This document shows, in pieces, positions 16,280 to 25,528 of a stretch of 64,000 nucleotides of DNA. Below the pieces are notes generated by a model. The model searched no databases. It saw only the letters and a program-made list of their open reading frames with translations, and had not been told where the DNA came from. The stretch lies in contig CAXBPC010000004.1 in NCBI GenBank assembly GCA_963977525.1, positions 1 to 64,000 on the forward strand, read 5' to 3'. The stretch's first letter is position 1. Every line of letters starts with the position of its first letter. The stretch is from Ancylomarina sp963977525. GTDB lineage: Bacteria > Bacteroidota > Bacteroidia > Bacteroidales > Marinifilaceae. Made by a program: the position numbers and the translations under genes.

Positions 16280-17350
16280 ATGATTAATCTATTTAGACTT
16301 GAGAAACTTCATTCGAAAAAACTAAAATATGCACTGATTGCTGTTTTTATTTTGTTCGTTGTTGTTGGAACAGTTTTGTTGAAATACTACCGTAATATCT
16401 TTTCGTCTAATATCGATTTGGGTGAGAAAAAAGAACTCTTTATTCAGATTCCAAGTGGAGCTGATATGCAGTCTGTTCTTCATCTTTTTGAAGAAAGCAA
16501 TTGTGTTATCAATCTGTCATCATTAGAATGGGTGATGAATAAGAAGCATTATGGGGAATCAATCAAATCTGGACGATACCGTCTTGAATCGGGTGCTAGT
16601 AATAATGATTTGGTTAATATCCTAAGATCGGGGAGTCAGGCACCTATTAATCTAACTTTTAATAATACACGTACATTAGAGGAGTTTGCTGGTAAAATTG
16701 GTAAGCAGATTGAAGCTGATTCGTTGAGTATTTTGAATTTCCTGAAAGATGAGGCTAATCTGAAACCATATGGTTTCAAACCTGAAACAGTTATTGGGCT
16801 ATTCATTCCCAATTCATATCATGTTTATTGGAATATGAGTCCTAAGTCTTTTACCGATCGTATGTATAATGAATATGTGAAGTTTTGGAATGTGGATAGA
16901 ATGAAAAAGGCTTCTGAACTGAATCTGACACCTATAGAAGTGAGTATATTGGCTTCGATTGTTGATGAGGAAACTATTAAGAATGATGAGAAAGCACGTG
17001 TTGCAGGCGTTTATGTGAACCGTTTAAAGAGAGGCATTAAACTAGATGCTGATCCAACATTGAAGTTTGCTTGGGGCGATTTTAGTATGCGTCGAGTACT
17101 GAATAAGCATAAGAAGATAAAATCACCATATAACACTTATAAATACGCTGGTTTGCCTCCTGGGCCAATACGTCAAGCATCCGTTTCAGGGTTGAATTCG
17201 GTTCTGAATTGTGAAAACCACAAATACATTTATTTTTGTGCTAGCCCTAAGTTTAATGGCTACCATGTATTTGCTCGAAGTCTGAGAGAGCATAATAAGA
17301 ATGCTAGTAGATATCAGCGAGCTTTGAATGTGCAGCGAATTTTTAAGTAA
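16280..17350 (+). CDS. mltG: Endolytic murein transglycosylase MltG
   Basis: A 356-residue inner-membrane lytic transglycosylase that cuts nascent glycan strands. Start at ATG 16280 is chosen; an upstream TTG at 16235 would lie inside the promoter. One membrane helix (about 15-35), then a LysM-like domain (PSGADMQSVLHLFEE) and the YceG domain. The catalytic Glu lies in ASIVDEETIKNDEKARVAGV, and LDADPTLKFAWGD, KSPYNTYKYAGLPPGPI are family signatures. It is transcribed toward murB, with a shared terminator between them. Confidence 0.95.
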   Translation: MINLFRLEKLHSKKLKYALIAVFILFVVVGTVLLKYYRNIFSSNIDLGEKKELFIQIPSGADMQSVLHLFEESNCVINLSSLEWVMNKKHYGESIKSGRYRLESGASNNDLVNILRSGSQAPINLTFNNTRTLEEFAGKIGKQIEADSLSILNFLKDEANLKPYGFKPETVIGLFIPNSYHVYWNMSPKSFTDRMYNEYVKFWNVDRMKKASELNLTPIEVSILASIVDEETIKNDEKARVAGVYVNRLKRGIKLDADPTLKFAWGDFSMRRVLNKHKKIKSPYNTYKYAGLPPGPIRQASVSGLNSVLNCENHKYIYFCASPKFNGYHVFARSLREHNKNASRYQRALNVQRIFK

Positions 17351-17363
17351 GAGATTGAAGAGC

Positions 17364-17402
17364 AAAAAAAATGAGTGATTATTACGAATCACTCATTTTT
17401 TG
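17364..17402. terminator. Bidirectional terminator between mltG and murB
   Basis: AAAAATGAGTGATT / AATCACTCATTTTT stem with a six-base loop and T runs on both strands, placed between two convergent genes. Confidence 0.9.
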
Positions 17403-17418
17403 TATATCATTAATTGAT

Positions 17419-18432
17419 CTAAATCGCGTTGACTTCCATTTCTAATTTAACGCCATATTTGAATAGAACTGACTTCTTAATATCATTCGCTAGCTGAAGC
17501 ACTTCGACGCCTTTAGCATTACCTAAATTAACTAATACTAGAGCTTGGTCTTTATGAACGCCAGCTTGTCCAACTTGTTTTCCTTTCCAACCACATTGTT
17601 CAATCATCCAGCCAGCAGCTAGTTTGATGTTTGTGTTATCCAATTCATAGTTTGGACAGTCAGGAAATTTCGCTAAAAGTTTCTCAGCAAATCGAGTTTC
17701 AACAATAGGGTTCTTGAAGAAAGAACCTGCATTGCCAATCACTTTAGGATCGGGAAGCTTAGACTCTCTAATCTTGATAATAACCTCACGGATATTTTTC
17801 AGACTAACTTCGCTGTAGTTCTTAAGTTCGGTTTGTATCGCACCATACTCCAAATTGAATTCTGGCTTTTTACTCAATCGGAAGTAAACATGAGTGATGA
17901 TAAAAAGGTTCTTGTATTCTTTTTTGAATACAGAATTACGATAGTCGAACTCACAATGGAAATTTTCAAACTCAACTTGCTTATTACTTTCTATGGATAT
18001 GGCATCAAGTTTTTCAATAACTTGACAAGCTTCTACACCGTATGCTCCTATGTTTTGAACAGGAACAGCACCAACGACTCCTGGGATATGAGATAAGTTC
18101 TCGATGCCGCCGTACTCCCTTGTTACAGCCCAATCTACAAACTCATCCCAATCTTCGTTGGCACCAGCTTTCACCAAAACAGAATCCTCATTTTCTTCGA
18201 CGATCTCAATACCTTTAATATTGGGATGAATAATGATTCCTTCGTAATCCCCTGCGAAAAGTATGTTCGACCCACCACCAAGAATGTGGAAGGTGATGTT
18301 ATTAAGTGGATGGACCTTTAAAAATGATTGAATTTCATCAATCGTGTCGAACTCGATAAAGTAATTAGCTTTGGCTTCTATTCCAAAGGTGTTATATTTT
18401 TTTAAAGAATAATTTTCGTGTAGAATAGCCAT
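17419..18432 (-). CDS. murB: UDP-N-acetylenolpyruvoylglucosamine reductase
   Basis: A 337-residue FAD enzyme that makes UDP-MurNAc with NADPH. It starts MAILHENYSLKKYNTFGIEA, the typical entry of MurB, and has the FAD loops ILGGGSNILF and SHIPGVVGAVPVQNIGAYG. NAGSFFKNP contains the catalytic Ser, and AAGWMIEQCGWKG matches the C-terminal domain. Length and loops fit type I MurB. The threonine aldolase gene ends 34 bp upstream on the same strand, so the two may be co-transcribed. Confidence 0.95.
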   Translation of the reverse strand: MAILHENYSLKKYNTFGIEAKANYFIEFDTIDEIQSFLKVHPLNNITFHILGGGSNILFAGDYEGIIIHPNIKGIEIVEENEDSVLVKAGANEDWDEFVDWAVTREYGGIENLSHIPGVVGAVPVQNIGAYGVEACQVIEKLDAISIESNKQVEFENFHCEFDYRNSVFKKEYKNLFIITHVYFRLSKKPEFNLEYGAIQTELKNYSEVSLKNIREVIIKIRESKLPDPKVIGNAGSFFKNPIVETRFAEKLLAKFPDCPNYELDNTNIKLAAGWMIEQCGWKGKQVGQAGVHKDQALVLVNLGNAKGVEVLQLANDIKKSVLFKYGVKLEMEVNAI

Positions 18433-18466
18433 TTAGCAATTTGTGATTTGCAATTTATAATTGTGA

Positions 18467-19495
18467 TTAGCTCAGTTCTTCTTTAAGTAAAGAAACAAAG
18501 CCTTTAATATCTTCTTCACTTGTGTCGAAAGAGCATAACCATCTCACTTCTCCAGCGTGCTCATCCCAAACCCAAAAGAAATATTCGTTTTGAAGTTTCT
18601 CAATTTTATCCTTAGGAATCATAGCCCAAATACCATTGGTTTGAACTTTTTGGGTAATTTTTACAGCTGGCATGTTCATAACTTCAGACTCTAACATCTT
18701 TGCCATTTTATTGGCATGACGAGCAGTTTTTAACCACAAATCATCAGTTAATAAAGCTTCGAATTGGCAAGCAATATATTTCATCTTTGAGAAAAGTTGC
18801 ATGCTTTGTTTGCGAACGTATTTACTGTTTTTTGAAAGTTCTGGATTGAAGAAAATAACGGCTTCACCTAACATCATCCCATTTTTTGTTCCACCAAAAC
18901 TCAATACATCTACGCCCGCTTTATTGGTGATTTCTCTAACATCAACATCTAAGCTAGCTACTGCATTAGCTAATCGAGCACCATCCATATGTACATACAT
19001 ATCATGTTCGTGAGCCAAGTCGCATATAGCCTTAATCTCTTCAGGTGTATAAACAGTTCCCAATTCGGTACACTGTGTAATTGAAATAACCTTAGGTTGA
19101 GAATGATGTTCAAAGCCAAAACCGTGAAGTTGAGTTTTGATTAATTCAGGCGTTAGTTTTCCATCAGTTACTTCAATTGGAATGAACTTACAGCCTGTGA
19201 ATTTATCAGGAGCTCCACATTCATCAACCTGTATGTGAGCCGTTGAAGGACAAATAACCGAATTCCAAGATTCTGTTAAAGTTGATAAGCCAATTACATT
19301 AGCACCAGTACCATTAAAAACGAAATACACATCGATATTCTCACCAAATAATTGTTTGAACTTTTCGATGGCAGATGCTGTATATTGATCGCCTCCATAA
19401 GCCATTGAATGACCATGGTTGACATTTTGTATGGCATTCATTACCTCGGGTAGTACCCCAGAAAAATTATCACTAGCGAATCCTCGTTTATTCAT
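18467..19495 (-). CDS. ltaE: Low-specificity L-threonine aldolase
   Basis: A 342-residue PLP fold-type I enzyme splitting threonine or allo-threonine into glycine and acetaldehyde. Diagnostic segments are GFASDNFSGVLPEVMNAIQ, the active-site His/Tyr region GHSMAYGGDQYTASA, HMDGARLANAVASLDVD and the PLP lysine in LSFGGTKNGMMLGEA. Length is normal. It precedes murB on the same strand. Threonine catabolism or glycine supply is the likely role. Confidence 0.9.
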   Translation of the reverse strand: MNKRGFASDNFSGVLPEVMNAIQNVNHGHSMAYGGDQYTASAIEKFKQLFGENIDVYFVFNGTGANVIGLSTLTESWNSVICPSTAHIQVDECGAPDKFTGCKFIPIEVTDGKLTPELIKTQLHGFGFEHHSQPKVISITQCTELGTVYTPEEIKAICDLAHEHDMYVHMDGARLANAVASLDVDVREITNKAGVDVLSFGGTKNGMMLGEAVIFFNPELSKNSKYVRKQSMQLFSKMKYIACQFEALLTDDLWLKTARHANKMAKMLESEVMNMPAVKITQKVQTNGIWAMIPKDKIEKLQNEYFFWVWDEHAGEVRWLCSFDTSEEDIKGFVSLLKEELS

Positions 19496-19598
19496 GTTAG
19501 TCGGTTTTTATTGATTAGCTTTTTTAGAGAAGCTAAAAATAGCTTTAATTCTGCAAACTAGAGTGAGGGAGAGAAGAATTTTAACCTGAATAGAAAAA

Positions 19599-19636
19599 GC
19601 CCTTACTTATGCTGTTGAGATAGCATAAATAAGGGC
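19599..19636 (-). terminator. Terminator hairpin
   Basis: GCCCTTACTTATGCT / AGCATAAATAAGGGC, 15 bp with one mismatch, 33 bp past the stop of the next minus-strand gene; preceded by an A run that reads as T on that strand. Confidence 0.8.
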
Positions 19637-19668
19637 CATATATTATTGTTGAGGCTTGAAGTTGGGAT

Positions 19669-20415
19669 TTAAATCTTGCTAATATTCCAACTAAAACCTA
19701 ATGAGAAGTAGTGCATTTTATGGTTTAATCCTAAGCCAAATGAAGCATCTAGTTGTAGGTTATCTCTAACGAGGTAAGTTAAACCCGAATCGAAGTTTGA
19801 TCCCCAACTTGAGAACTCTGCATACTCGCCATAAAGTTCTACGTAAGTTCCAAACTTCTCACCTAAGCCAATTCCTAGGGAAGCTGAGTAGGTAAAGTCA
19901 CCTTCGCCTTTTCCCATATTATCGTATCCAACATTATATCCTAATCCAAGTTTATCACTAAGCTCATGAGAAATTGAAAGTTTATTTATTGTTCCAAATT
20001 TATCACTAGTTAATCCCTTTGAACCAGTTGGAAGAATCAAATGAGATAGAAATGCAATCTCAGTATTGACATCTTCCTTTTTGAAAAGCTGAATTTTAGC
20101 ACCAATCTCTAAATCGCTTATACCAAAGTCACTTTCGGATGTTAGATCATTTTTAAGACGTTCGAATTGTTGTCCAAAGCGAAGTTCAATATTTTTCGTC
20201 AATCCATATCTTAAAAGAGTTGTAGGAATTAAAAGCTGCTTTAAATCTCCACCACCTTCATTGCCAACTAAAATTCCAGATTCAATTTGTAAACTTTTGA
20301 ATGGAATTGTTGTTGATGATTCAGTTTGATCTGGTCTATCGGTTACAATTGTTTGAGCCTTGAGCCCTAGATTTAAGGCAAGCGTTAATAATACTAGTGT
20401 GTATATTTTTTTCAT
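19669..20415 (-). CDS. Outer-membrane beta-barrel, phenol MetA-pathway family-like
   Basis: A 248-residue exported protein. The start is placed at the Met before KKIYTLVLLTLALNLGLKAQ, a clean signal peptide; the longer frame adds eight residues before it. TIVTDRPDQTESSTTIPFKS is the entry motif of the family annotated as putative MetA-pathway of phenol degradation, which are outer-membrane barrels. Alternating hydrophobic strands continue to the aromatic-rich end FSLGFSWNISKI. The solute is unknown and the family name should not be read as phenol degradation here. It has its own terminator. Confidence 0.75.
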   Translation of the reverse strand: MKKIYTLVLLTLALNLGLKAQTIVTDRPDQTESSTTIPFKSLQIESGILVGNEGGGDLKQLLIPTTLLRYGLTKNIELRFGQQFERLKNDLTSESDFGISDLEIGAKIQLFKKEDVNTEIAFLSHLILPTGSKGLTSDKFGTINKLSISHELSDKLGLGYNVGYDNMGKGEGDFTYSASLGIGLGEKFGTYVELYGEYAEFSSWGSNFDSGLTYLVRDNLQLDASFGLGLNHKMHYFSLGFSWNISKI

Positions 20416-20597
20416 CTCTCTCGGTTTTACAATTATCAAAATTTACTTAAACTATATGCCCCCAACGAGCCATTTATTAAAACGAAAGTAATTATAATAA
20501 ATAGGATATAGAAGAGTTCCTAGTCTTTATTTAGAATGATTATAAAAAAAAAAGCAACACGAAAGCTGCTCATTTATATAGAAATTTGATAGAGTTA

Positions 20598-21074
20598 TTA
20601 TTTTGATTCTTTCTTCTCCTTAGGAATGGCATAGAATATCTTGCTTACTATTTTCCAACCATCTTCAAATTTGATAAGCGATAGGTAATCGATAAATTTT
20701 TTCTCACCACCTTCGTAGAATTCTATTTTTGATACGGCTACGTTTCCAGTAATATCAACGAATAAAAATTTAATGGTTGTAAATTCGCCCTGAAAAGCAT
20801 ATTTATGCTTCTTTTTGCCTTCTTTAGCACTTTCTATCCAGTTGTAGATAGGATGCTTCCACATTGTATTGCCTTTTCCTGAACCAATCAGATTAAACCC
20901 TGGATGAATGCCTTTGTTGACAGCAACTTCATCAGCATTATTGCATAGACCATCAACATAAGCATCTTGTATGACCATTTTAATGCTTTCTTTTTCCTTT
21001 TGAATGTCATCCTGAGCGAATGAAATCGAGCATACAGATACTAAACAGATCGCAGCTAAAATAAGTTTTTTCAT
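20598..21074 (-). CDS. Exported NTF2-like (lumazine-binding-like) protein
   Basis: A 158-residue protein with a signal peptide ending SISFAQ. The mature part is a small alpha+beta cone: KESIKMVIQDAYVDGLCNNA, then HPGFNLIGSGKGN, then EFYEGGEKKFIDYLSLIKFEDGWKIVSKIF. This is the pattern of the putative lumazine-binding branch of the NTF2-like superfamily. No catalytic residues are evident and the ligand is unknown. Single gene, with a weak hairpin AGCA/TGCT at 20551-20569 after the stop. Confidence 0.7.
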   Translation of the reverse strand: MKKLILAAICLVSVCSISFAQDDIQKEKESIKMVIQDAYVDGLCNNADEVAVNKGIHPGFNLIGSGKGNTMWKHPIYNWIESAKEGKKKHKYAFQGEFTTIKFLFVDITGNVAVSKIEFYEGGEKKFIDYLSLIKFEDGWKIVSKIFYAIPKEKKESK

Positions 21075-21200
21075 CGTGTAGTAGGTTTTGATTAATGTTG
21101 TTTGATTTTGAAGATTACTAAATTAATAAAACATACTGATAATTAAAAGTTTAAAGGGAGAGAGGTGAGGAGCTTCCCTATAAGAAAAAATAGGGCATAA

Positions 21201-21225
21201 AAAAAGCAGCTCGAAAGCTGCTTTT
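21201..21225 (-). terminator. Intrinsic terminator of the C69 gene
   Basis: AAAAAGCAGCT-CGAA-AGCTGCTTTT, a perfect stem with a CGAA tetraloop. Confidence 0.85.
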
Positions 21226-21250
21226 GTATTTTATTCTATATGGAAGAGAA

Positions 21251-22843
21251 TTAAAACTTCTCGTCATAATTTGTCCAAAGACCATCTCCAATTTCCCAAG
21301 CTTTTTCAACTACCTCGTTTCCTAATTCGATGCTTCGGTTTGTTAGGAAAGCACGACGCTTGCGTTTGCTAAGTGATAAGTACTCTTCATCGACCTTATA
21401 TTGCTCTTCGAAATATTGCTTTTGCAAAGGGACAAAGACCTTATCCACATCGTGACGCATATCTCCCCAACGTTGTGCCGTAAGAGTACTTAGGCGGTTA
21501 AATGCCCACCAAGCTGATGTGCGAGTGTAACCCAAACGACGTGCTTTTACTTTGTACGATGTCGCTAAGTCAGTTGTTCCTGCATACATAGGAATATATA
21601 TTGATGTAGCTACATTATCTTGAGCTAACCATACAATTCCACCTACATCATCAGGCATCCAACTACGACATTGAATAATGGTTGCGTACATAGTATACCA
21701 ACGAGCAATTGTACGCTCTCCAAGTTCACCCCAGCCACCATTTACACCAAAAAGTTTGTTCATACCGTAAGGCATAAATGGGTTTGCAAATGGAGAAATG
21801 GCTTCTTTGCCATCCTTATCGGCTTGCTTGATATTCTTTACAAAGTTGAATGGCGTTCCTTCGTAGTAATCTTTAAAGATCTCTACTAATTTATCCATTG
21901 TCACCTTTTCGTCAGGTTTTACTGAGAAAGGAAAATTCTTTGCTGTTGGGTCAAGGTCTAATGAAGGAGCAGCCATTGAAAGCACACGCCACTCTCTGCG
22001 ACGTGAAGCCATAGATCGACGACTCTTAGGTGCATAAGCATCGTTCCATTTGAATGTCTCCTTTTCAGGATTGTACCAGCCATTCTCTTTGGCTAGTTCG
22101 AAGATATTCTCCGAAGCCATAAAATAATCGCTATTCTTCAAATCAATTTCCTTAATTGTTGATGCATTGGCATTAACTGAAAGGTGATTATCAGGCACGC
22201 GTTGAGCGACCCAAACGGCACCTACTTTTCCTTTACCAGGACCTACAACTTCAAAATGCCATACTTCTTGCTTATCAGCAATAGTTAAACACTCTCCAAA
22301 GTCTCTCCATCCGTATTTCTTTAATAAATCATCAGCCATTTTAATCGCCTCACGAGCAGTTGTACAACGCTCTAGCATTAGTTGCTGAAGTCTTTGACAA
22401 TCGATTAAACTTGCCTCAGAATACAATTCTTCGCGACCACCAAAAGTTGATTCGCCAATCGCTAATTGTTTCTCGTTGATACATGGGTAAGCTGTATTTA
22501 AGAATTGGTAAGTTTTAGAAACCTGATCGATTTCACCAATTTTTTTATGCTGATAGGTTGGCATGCGCAAGCTATCATATGCTGAACGTTCGAAAAGTTC
22601 GAACTTACTGTTTTTGTCGTGAGATTTTGATGGTGTTACAGACATCCACGCACGTGTACGATGACTATCATCGGTGTGCGATGTGATAACTGATCCATCG
22701 AAAGTTGCTGTTTTCCCAACCGTAATGGTGGTACAACCTTCTGGCACGCCATTCTGCCAATCGGATTTATCTTGAGCCATACTTGTGGTTGAGGCTAAAG
22801 CTAAAGCGATGAATAAAAATGATTTTAATTTTTTAAGAATCAT
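21251..22843 (-). CDS. C69 family dipeptidase, exported
   Basis: A 530-residue peptidase of the U34/C69 dipeptidase family. The ATG at 22843 is chosen because it begins the signal peptide MILKKLKSFLFIALALASTT (cleaved near SMAQ); the longer frame adds 13 residues. The N-terminal-nucleophile Cys is in VPEGCTTITVGKTATFDGS, so activity needs removal of the preceding residues. Further family segments are GGREELYSEASLIDCQRLQQ and DVGGIVWLAQDNVATSIYIP. It would cleave short peptides in the periplasm. It stands alone between two terminators. Confidence 0.9.
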   Translation of the reverse strand: MILKKLKSFLFIALALASTTSMAQDKSDWQNGVPEGCTTITVGKTATFDGSVITSHTDDSHRTRAWMSVTPSKSHDKNSKFELFERSAYDSLRMPTYQHKKIGEIDQVSKTYQFLNTAYPCINEKQLAIGESTFGGREELYSEASLIDCQRLQQLMLERCTTAREAIKMADDLLKKYGWRDFGECLTIADKQEVWHFEVVGPGKGKVGAVWVAQRVPDNHLSVNANASTIKEIDLKNSDYFMASENIFELAKENGWYNPEKETFKWNDAYAPKSRRSMASRRREWRVLSMAAPSLDLDPTAKNFPFSVKPDEKVTMDKLVEIFKDYYEGTPFNFVKNIKQADKDGKEAISPFANPFMPYGMNKLFGVNGGWGELGERTIARWYTMYATIIQCRSWMPDDVGGIVWLAQDNVATSIYIPMYAGTTDLATSYKVKARRLGYTRTSAWWAFNRLSTLTAQRWGDMRHDVDKVFVPLQKQYFEEQYKVDEEYLSLSKRKRRAFLTNRSIELGNEVVEKAWEIGDGLWTNYDEKF

Positions 22844-22873
22844 GATTTTGTTAGTTAGTTGATCGTATATAAA

Positions 22874-22915
22874 AAGAGACAATAAATAAGATGATTAATC
22901 TTTCTATTGTCTCTT
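22874..22915 (-). terminator. Hairpin upstream of the C69 gene and after no plus-strand gene
   Basis: A perfect 11-bp stem AAGAGACAATA / TATTGTCTCTT with a 20-base loop, 9 bp past the stop of the CvfB-like gene on the minus strand. It probably ends that transcript before the C69 promoter. Confidence 0.6.
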
Positions 22916-22923
22916 AGTATTCT

Positions 22924-23796
22924 CTATTTTTCTGGTTTAACCAGATGTATGCCATCTTTTTCGATGGTAATTATGCGTTGTTTGTAAAGTAGTCCGATTA
23001 CTTTCTTAAAGTTCTTCTTGCTCATTTGTAAGCTGGTGTATATCTCTTCAGGAGAACTCTTATCGTTTAGAGGAAGAAAACCATTTTCACTTTTCAAGAT
23101 TTCAAAGAGTTCTTCACCTACTCTTGGTACTTCAAGGTGGTAGCCTTGTTGTTGGAGGCTAAGGTCGATTTTACCGTCTTCACGAATTTTCTTAACCCAA
23201 GCTTTGTAAACATCACCTTCACGAATGGCTCCAAAAATCTCGTTGTTATAAAGAATTCCGATACCTTTATTATCGATAATGGCGGTGTGACCTAAATCTG
23301 ATTGATGACCAATCATGATACTGACTTCTTGTCCTTCGGTAAATTCAGTATCAAAATCACTTATTATTTGTTCTAGCTTAGCAGTGGCAGCAATACGGCC
23401 TGTTTTTTCATCTACATAAACGTAAACCAAATAGCTACGACCTTCTTCCATTTTCATTTTCTGCTCACGGAAAGGGCAAAGCAAATCTTTCATCAATCCC
23501 CAGTCAAGGAAAGCACCTACATTAGATACTTCTTTAGTTCTTAACCAAGCAAATTCACCAACAATAGCATATGGCTTTTCAGTAGTAGCAATCATTCTAT
23601 CTTCCGAATCGCGGTAGATAAAAACTTTGATGGTATCGTCCAGCTGAGTATTCTCAGGAACATATCGGATTGGTAATAGAATTTCGCTTTCGTCTTCACC
23701 CAGCAGGTAAACGCCAAAGTCAACCAACTTGGCAACTTTTAGTTCGGCATATTTTCCAATTAAACTCACGTTTCTTTGTTTTAGTATATGGTACAT
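22924..23796 (-). CDS. CvfB-like S1-domain RNA-binding protein
   Basis: A 290-residue protein with repeated S1-like beta barrels and a C-terminal winged helix. Repeats are visible as KYAELKVAKLVDFGVYLLGE, VSNVGAFLDWGLMKDLLCPF and GDVYKAWVKKIREDGKIDLS. The end (SPEEIYTSLQMSKKNFKKVIGLLYKQRIIT) is the winged-helix module of CvfB (YitL) proteins. It binds RNA in the cytoplasm; CvfB affects virulence factor expression in Staphylococcus, but its job in Bacteroidota is not established. Single gene divergent from the TIM-barrel gene. Confidence 0.85.
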   Translation of the reverse strand: MYHILKQRNVSLIGKYAELKVAKLVDFGVYLLGEDESEILLPIRYVPENTQLDDTIKVFIYRDSEDRMIATTEKPYAIVGEFAWLRTKEVSNVGAFLDWGLMKDLLCPFREQKMKMEEGRSYLVYVYVDEKTGRIAATAKLEQIISDFDTEFTEGQEVSIMIGHQSDLGHTAIIDNKGIGILYNNEIFGAIREGDVYKAWVKKIREDGKIDLSLQQQGYHLEVPRVGEELFEILKSENGFLPLNDKSSPEEIYTSLQMSKKNFKKVIGLLYKQRIITIEKDGIHLVKPEK

Positions 23797-24010
23797 CGTC
23801 CCTAGTTTTTTAAGAAACCAGGCTTTGTGTTTTTTATCTTGATTTCAATCCTATTTAGAAACAGGAAATAGAGTCCAAAAGTACGCATCTTTTATGAGAT
23901 TTTTTGGACTAAATTCTTTTTTAGTAGCAGCCTTAAATTTTAGAGTACTTGCAGGTGCGAAATTGCTTTAAGTTTTTGAACTTGATGTGGAGTTGCTTTG
24001 AAATATATTC

Positions 24011-24018
24011 TATTTTTG
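24011..24018 (+). promoter_or_regulatory. -7 promoter box of the TIM-barrel gene
   Basis: TATTTTTG matches TAnnTTTG and lies 21 bp before the chosen start codon. A well-placed -33 box is not clear. Confidence 0.45.
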
Positions 24019-24038
24019 ACCTGATTAAAGATCGTAAT

Positions 24039-25037
24039 ATGACATATGAGAATTTGGTAGATTTTTCGGTCCACGCTTCAGATTTAGAACGTATAGAAGG
24101 TGGTTGGAAAGGTCTCAAAAAATATATAGATGAATCTGACGCTGATGGTCTCGAGTTATTAATAGGCTACGAACCAGCATCGGATGAAATTCCTAAAGAA
24201 TTAGTTAAGAGTATACATCTGCCTTTTTGGATAACATGGCTTGATGTATGGCGAAAAGGGGAACAGGGTTTAAAGGCATACTTTCCACCCATGCCTGACG
24301 CTCATATTCAATGCTGCTGTGGGGGTTCGAACCAAAATGAGATGATTGCCACGCAAAAGAAATTATGGGAGCTTGCAGCTGTTTACAATCCGAAACAAGC
24401 GGTTATGCATGCGGCTCATGTTGAATTAGAGCATGCTTTTACACGTAAATTTACTTATACCGATGAGGCAGTTTTGCAAAACTTTGCTGAACTGATGAAT
24501 CGGACTGCTCAGGAATTCTCAGATGGAGAACCGCCTTGCGTGATTGGTATTGAAAACTTATGGTGGCCTGGCTTAAATTTTTCAGATTCAGCACTAACAG
24601 ACGATTTTGCTGCCTCATTGAACTTTGATAAATGGAATTTCGTTTTGGATACAGGTCATTTAATGAATACCAATCCGAAACTGCGCTGCGAGGATGAGGC
24701 GGTAGATTTTGTTCTGGAGAAATTGAACCAACTGTCTGCAGATGTCAGAAAGCGTATTCAATCGATGCATTTGAACTTTAGTTTGTCGGGAGAATATCAG
24801 TTGCAACAATTACGAAAAGGCTTACCAGCCGATTGGGCAAATTTGACTCATCCCGAAAAGTACAGTTCAGCAAGAAATCATGTCTTAAAGATTGATCAGC
24901 ATCTTCCTTTCCAAACCGAACGTGTAAAGGAGATTGTAAATATGATTAAGCCTCACACTGTGATTCATGAATTCATTACGCCAACAATGGCTGAATATGA
25001 TGATCATTTGAAACTGCAAATGGGTCTTTTGAATTAA
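24039..25037 (+). CDS. Sugar phosphate isomerase/epimerase-like TIM-barrel protein
   Basis: A 332-residue protein from ATG 24039 (the longer frame would read through the promoter box). It resembles the AP-endonuclease-2/xylose-isomerase-like TIM barrel: FSVHASDLERIEGGWKGLKK, a metal-type His in MHAAHVELEHAF, CVIGIENLWWPGLNFSD, NFVLDTGHLMNTN and a late HEFITPTMAEYDD. Those His, Glu and Asp positions are consistent with a divalent-metal site. A CCCGG stretch near 90 (HIQCCCGGSNQNEM) is unusual. The substrate is unknown. It may share a transcript with the Cys-rich gene 81 bp downstream. Confidence 0.7.
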   Translation: MTYENLVDFSVHASDLERIEGGWKGLKKYIDESDADGLELLIGYEPASDEIPKELVKSIHLPFWITWLDVWRKGEQGLKAYFPPMPDAHIQCCCGGSNQNEMIATQKKLWELAAVYNPKQAVMHAAHVELEHAFTRKFTYTDEAVLQNFAELMNRTAQEFSDGEPPCVIGIENLWWPGLNFSDSALTDDFAASLNFDKWNFVLDTGHLMNTNPKLRCEDEAVDFVLEKLNQLSADVRKRIQSMHLNFSLSGEYQLQQLRKGLPADWANLTHPEKYSSARNHVLKIDQHLPFQTERVKEIVNMIKPHTVIHEFITPTMAEYDDHLKLQMGLLN

Positions 25038-25118
25038 GAGAGAAGTTGGCTATTCAATAAATATGCTAAGCTTGCAATAGAATATATTAAAGAACTGATA
25101 AAATAACAGAGTTTGTTT

Positions 25119-25379
25119 ATGTCTGAAAATTATAAGTTTGTCCAAAATAGAAAATGCGAATATTTCCCTTGCCATAAGGTTGAAAATGAAGAAGAGTTTA
25201 ATTGCTTGTTTTGTTTTTGTCCACTATACATGTTAAAAGGAGAGTGTGGAGGAAATTTTAAATATACCAATGGGTTTAAAGATTGCAGTGACTGCACCGT
25301 ACCTCATAAAAAAGATGCTCACGCCTATGTAATGAGTAAAATGGGAATGGTGACAAAAATAGCAGGTGAGCGTGAATAA
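25119..25379 (+). CDS. Cysteine-rich small domain protein
   Basis: An 86-residue protein from ATG 25119. It has about ten Cys: NRKCEYFPCHKV, NCLFCFCPLYML, GECGG and DCSDCTVPH, which is the cysteine-rich small domain family found next to cobalamin or metal-related genes in anaerobes. It likely binds metal or an iron-sulfur cluster. No cobalamin genes are in the window, so context gives no further clue. A terminator follows 25 bp later. Confidence 0.85.
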   Translation: MSENYKFVQNRKCEYFPCHKVENEEEFNCLFCFCPLYMLKGECGGNFKYTNGFKDCSDCTVPHKKDAHAYVMSKMGMVTKIAGERE

Positions 25380-25403
25380 TTCGTTTTTATATATGAAATA
25401 TGA

Positions 25404-25437
25404 TCCTCGTAACTAAATGTTTACGAGGACTGTTTTT
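25404..25437 (+). terminator. Intrinsic terminator
   Basis: CCTCGTAA / TTACGAGG stem followed by TGTTTTTTT. Confidence 0.85.
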
Positions 25438-25478
25438 TTAGACCAATTATCTTTTTAACATCTTTTAAATTGTGAATA

Positions 25479-25510
25479 TTTGTTTATTTCTAAGCAAGTG
25501 ATTAGTTTTG
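25479..25510 (+). promoter_or_regulatory. Promoter with overlapping TetR operator O1
   Basis: TTTG at 25479-25482, 20-bp gap, TAGTTTTG at 25503-25510: an ideal Bacteroidota promoter. The palindrome CTAAGCAAGTGATTAG (25490-25505) runs into the -7 box and matches two further sites at 26110 and 26187, so the TetR gene is probably self-repressed. Confidence 0.75.
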
Positions 25511-25528
25511 TTTCGTAATATTTAATTA

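Noticed and set aside
21671..21889. Plus-strand frame inside the C69 gene
   Set aside because: Overlaps a complete minus-strand enzyme; shadow.
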